Shown: positions 62,976-64,000 of the stretch, one piece after another
Layout of the letters: each line of letters starts with the position of its first letter
Position numbering within the stretch: the first letter of the stretch is position 1
Source: Gari tellinella
Taxonomy: Eukaryota > Mollusca > Bivalvia > Cardiida > Psammobiidae
Assembly: GCA_922989275.2 (NCBI GenBank)
Contig: OV277874.1
Coordinates: 23,300,154-23,364,153, forward strand
Length of the DNA: 64,000 nucleotides
Reading direction: 5' to 3'
The notes under the pieces: generated by a model
The model's database searches: none
What the model was told of the DNA's origin: nothing
Seen by the model: only the letters and a program-made list of their open reading frames with translations
Program-made: the position numbers and the translations under genes

Positions 62976-63000
62976 CAGTGGAGAATCTGTTTTATCCCGT

Positions 63001-63239
63001 CACTACAACCTCCGGTGACATAATAAAGGGGTAGCATAATAAACTTAGGTTTATCTGTACAGTAGCAGGTTTATCTGTATAGTAGCTGTATGAATACACC
63101 GGAACTATTGTTATTTTCATTACTCAAAGCAAATAGCGAAGACGTTGATTTTAGACGCAAAAAACACCCTTAATATGTTTGATAACGATTTAGCATCCAC
63201 AAAAATAGAAAAAAAATATTTACAAAAAAAAAAAAGTTT
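63001..63239. other. No recognised element
   Basis: Short direct repeat AGTAGCAGGTTTATCTGTA / ATAGTAGC near 63060-63085 and A-rich tracts just before the tRNA-like sequence. Confidence 0.35.
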
Positions 63240-63310
63240 GGCTCAAGTGGGTTTTGAACGCGGATCGCCGTGATGGGAGACGACGATGTTAACCGCTGGA
63301 CCATAGGGGC
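63240..63310 (-). tRNA. tRNA-like remnant (possible SINE head or pseudogene)
   Basis: Minus strand: TGGTCCAGCGG fits an A box and GTTCAAAAC fits a B box, spaced as in tRNAs. A 5-bp anticodon-like stem GTCGT/ACGGC encloses CTCCCAT (CCC in anticodon position). Acceptor and T stems do not pair well, so a working tRNA is unlikely. Confidence 0.4.
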
Positions 63311-63543
63311 ACATAGAAAGCGACGTCGATTTAAGTTATATAAAGTTTGTATATTGACGCGTTTTTAAAAAAAAAATCATTTAGATAGAAACTAACCAGA
63401 ATAAACATTGTTTTTTAAAAACAAGTTCACAAATAAATCTACATATCCATACATTATTTCTATTCTCATATGGACCTACGCTTTTAGGAACCATTCTGCA
63501 ATCGTCTCTGATTCTATTTCTAGCCTACTTCTACTAAAGTAAA

Positions 63544-63736
63544 GCCACAGGTACTTGACTTCGTTTTCCAAGAGCACCACAAGAGAATACCGGTGATCTA
63601 CTCTATTTTAGCATCAGTTTTAGTTAATAGTTTAGACTACCTGTTAGATCCTCGTTGTATACCTTGTCTTAATATATACGGTAATAGAAGTCTAGTTTTT
63701 AATAGATCTAGATCTATATGTCGAATACCTGTGGCT
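63544..63736. mobile_element. MITE-N copy
   Basis: CCACAGGTACTTGACTTCG and GTCGAATACCTGTGG are inverted ends; ATAGATCTAGATCTAT lies just inside the right end, as at 23483. Confidence 0.62.
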
Positions 63737-64000
63737 AAAGCAATACATGTACTGTGTACTGTTGAGCAACAAGTTGAAGGAAACTTTAGGTAGGCTTATA
63801 AACAAAGCAGAAAGCTAGCTTTAGTAGCAAATTTCAACATAATCATTGGATGGGATGTAGAGTTTGAATCTTAGCGGTCAGAAAAGAAACTGTTCAAAAA
63901 CAATAAACAACCTTGACGAGTAACGCGAAAACTGGTGACAATTTCCAGTCGTTATTTTTGGCAATTTTAACGTCTGAGTTGAAGCGTAAAGTATAGCCTA

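Noticed and set aside
1..64000. CRISPR-like arrangement of repeated ~65-bp palindromes
   Set aside because: Spacing is irregular, orientation varies, each palindrome sits inside a transposon with its own ends, and the DNA is eukaryotic in style.
1..64000. Transcription-terminator hairpins
   Set aside because: GC-rich hairpins followed by T-runs look like bacterial terminators in places, but they are MITE cassettes and the window has no prokaryotic genes.

Overview
The window looks like repeat-saturated, AT-rich, largely non-coding DNA of a metazoan, most likely a bivalve mollusc. Reasons: no operons or dense reading frames; intron-style splice signals; frequent short ACATGTACATGT runs; and a 145-bp tandem element ending in a hairpin of the type common in mollusc genomes. 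The species cannot be named from the sequence.

Coding content is small. The only confident gene segment is one exon at 9569-10304 (+): signal peptide plus the N-terminal half of a natriuretic-peptide-receptor / receptor guanylate cyclase type ANF-binding domain, ending in a splice donor. A plausible terminal exon (55226-55421, +) has an acceptor, a stop and an AATAAA; its protein is unrecognised. Two weaker exon candidates lie at 22053-22131 (-) and 31758-31997 (+). A 5'-truncated non-LTR retrotransposon (48164-49111) carries the C-terminal zinc-knuckle part of a reverse transcriptase polyprotein.

Most of the rest is short non-autonomous DNA transposons (MITEs). Names used here: MITE-A (~246 bp, tip CAGTGGAGAA, TA target; '+' = the GTTTAAACGCAAACG arm first); MITE-B (~350-390 bp, tip CAGYGCTCCCTC, TA target); MITE-C (~247 bp, tip TTAACCCTTTC, TTAA target); MITE-D (~250 bp, TTAA, inner motif CAAACAGTGTAGACCC); MITE-E (~240-258 bp, TTAA, hairpin with AAAGCAGGTTGAAAGTAAAG); MITE-F (650-840 bp, TTAA, tip RGACYATCGCG); and single or few-copy families G, H, I, J, M, N (mostly TA type), K (hAT-like, CAGGGCTGCCA) and L (TTAA). 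TA families fit the Tc1/mariner superfamily; the TTAA + CCCT families fit piggyBac-like termini. No transposase is present.

The most striking point is that A, B, C, L and, in altered form, D have different ends and arms but carry the same central ~65-bp palindrome: CAAACAG at each outer edge, GATCAGACGCC inside and a 3-5 base loop. Families with apparently different transposases thus share one hairpin cassette. A second cassette, the AAAGCAGG hairpin, is likewise shared by MITE-E and the TA-type MITE-G.

Layout: 0-5.4 kb MITE cluster; 5.4-7.8 kb MITE-F, 145-bp array and a retroelement tail; 9.5-10.3 kb receptor exon; 10.5-22 kb dense MITEs with many nested insertions; 22-28 kb foldback elements; 28.1-29.8 kb composite element bounded by inverted GGACAATTCCCC arrays; 30-37 kb MITEs; 37.4-38.2 kb (GTA)n block; 38-48 kb MITEs and a near-perfect 169-bp foldback; 48-49.2 kb LINE inside MITE-A; 49-63 kb MITEs, including a triple nest and a recent local duplication; 63.2 kb tRNA-like remnant. 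Nesting gives a relative order: MITE-A keeps inserting into B, C, D and other A copies, so part of family A is the youngest layer.
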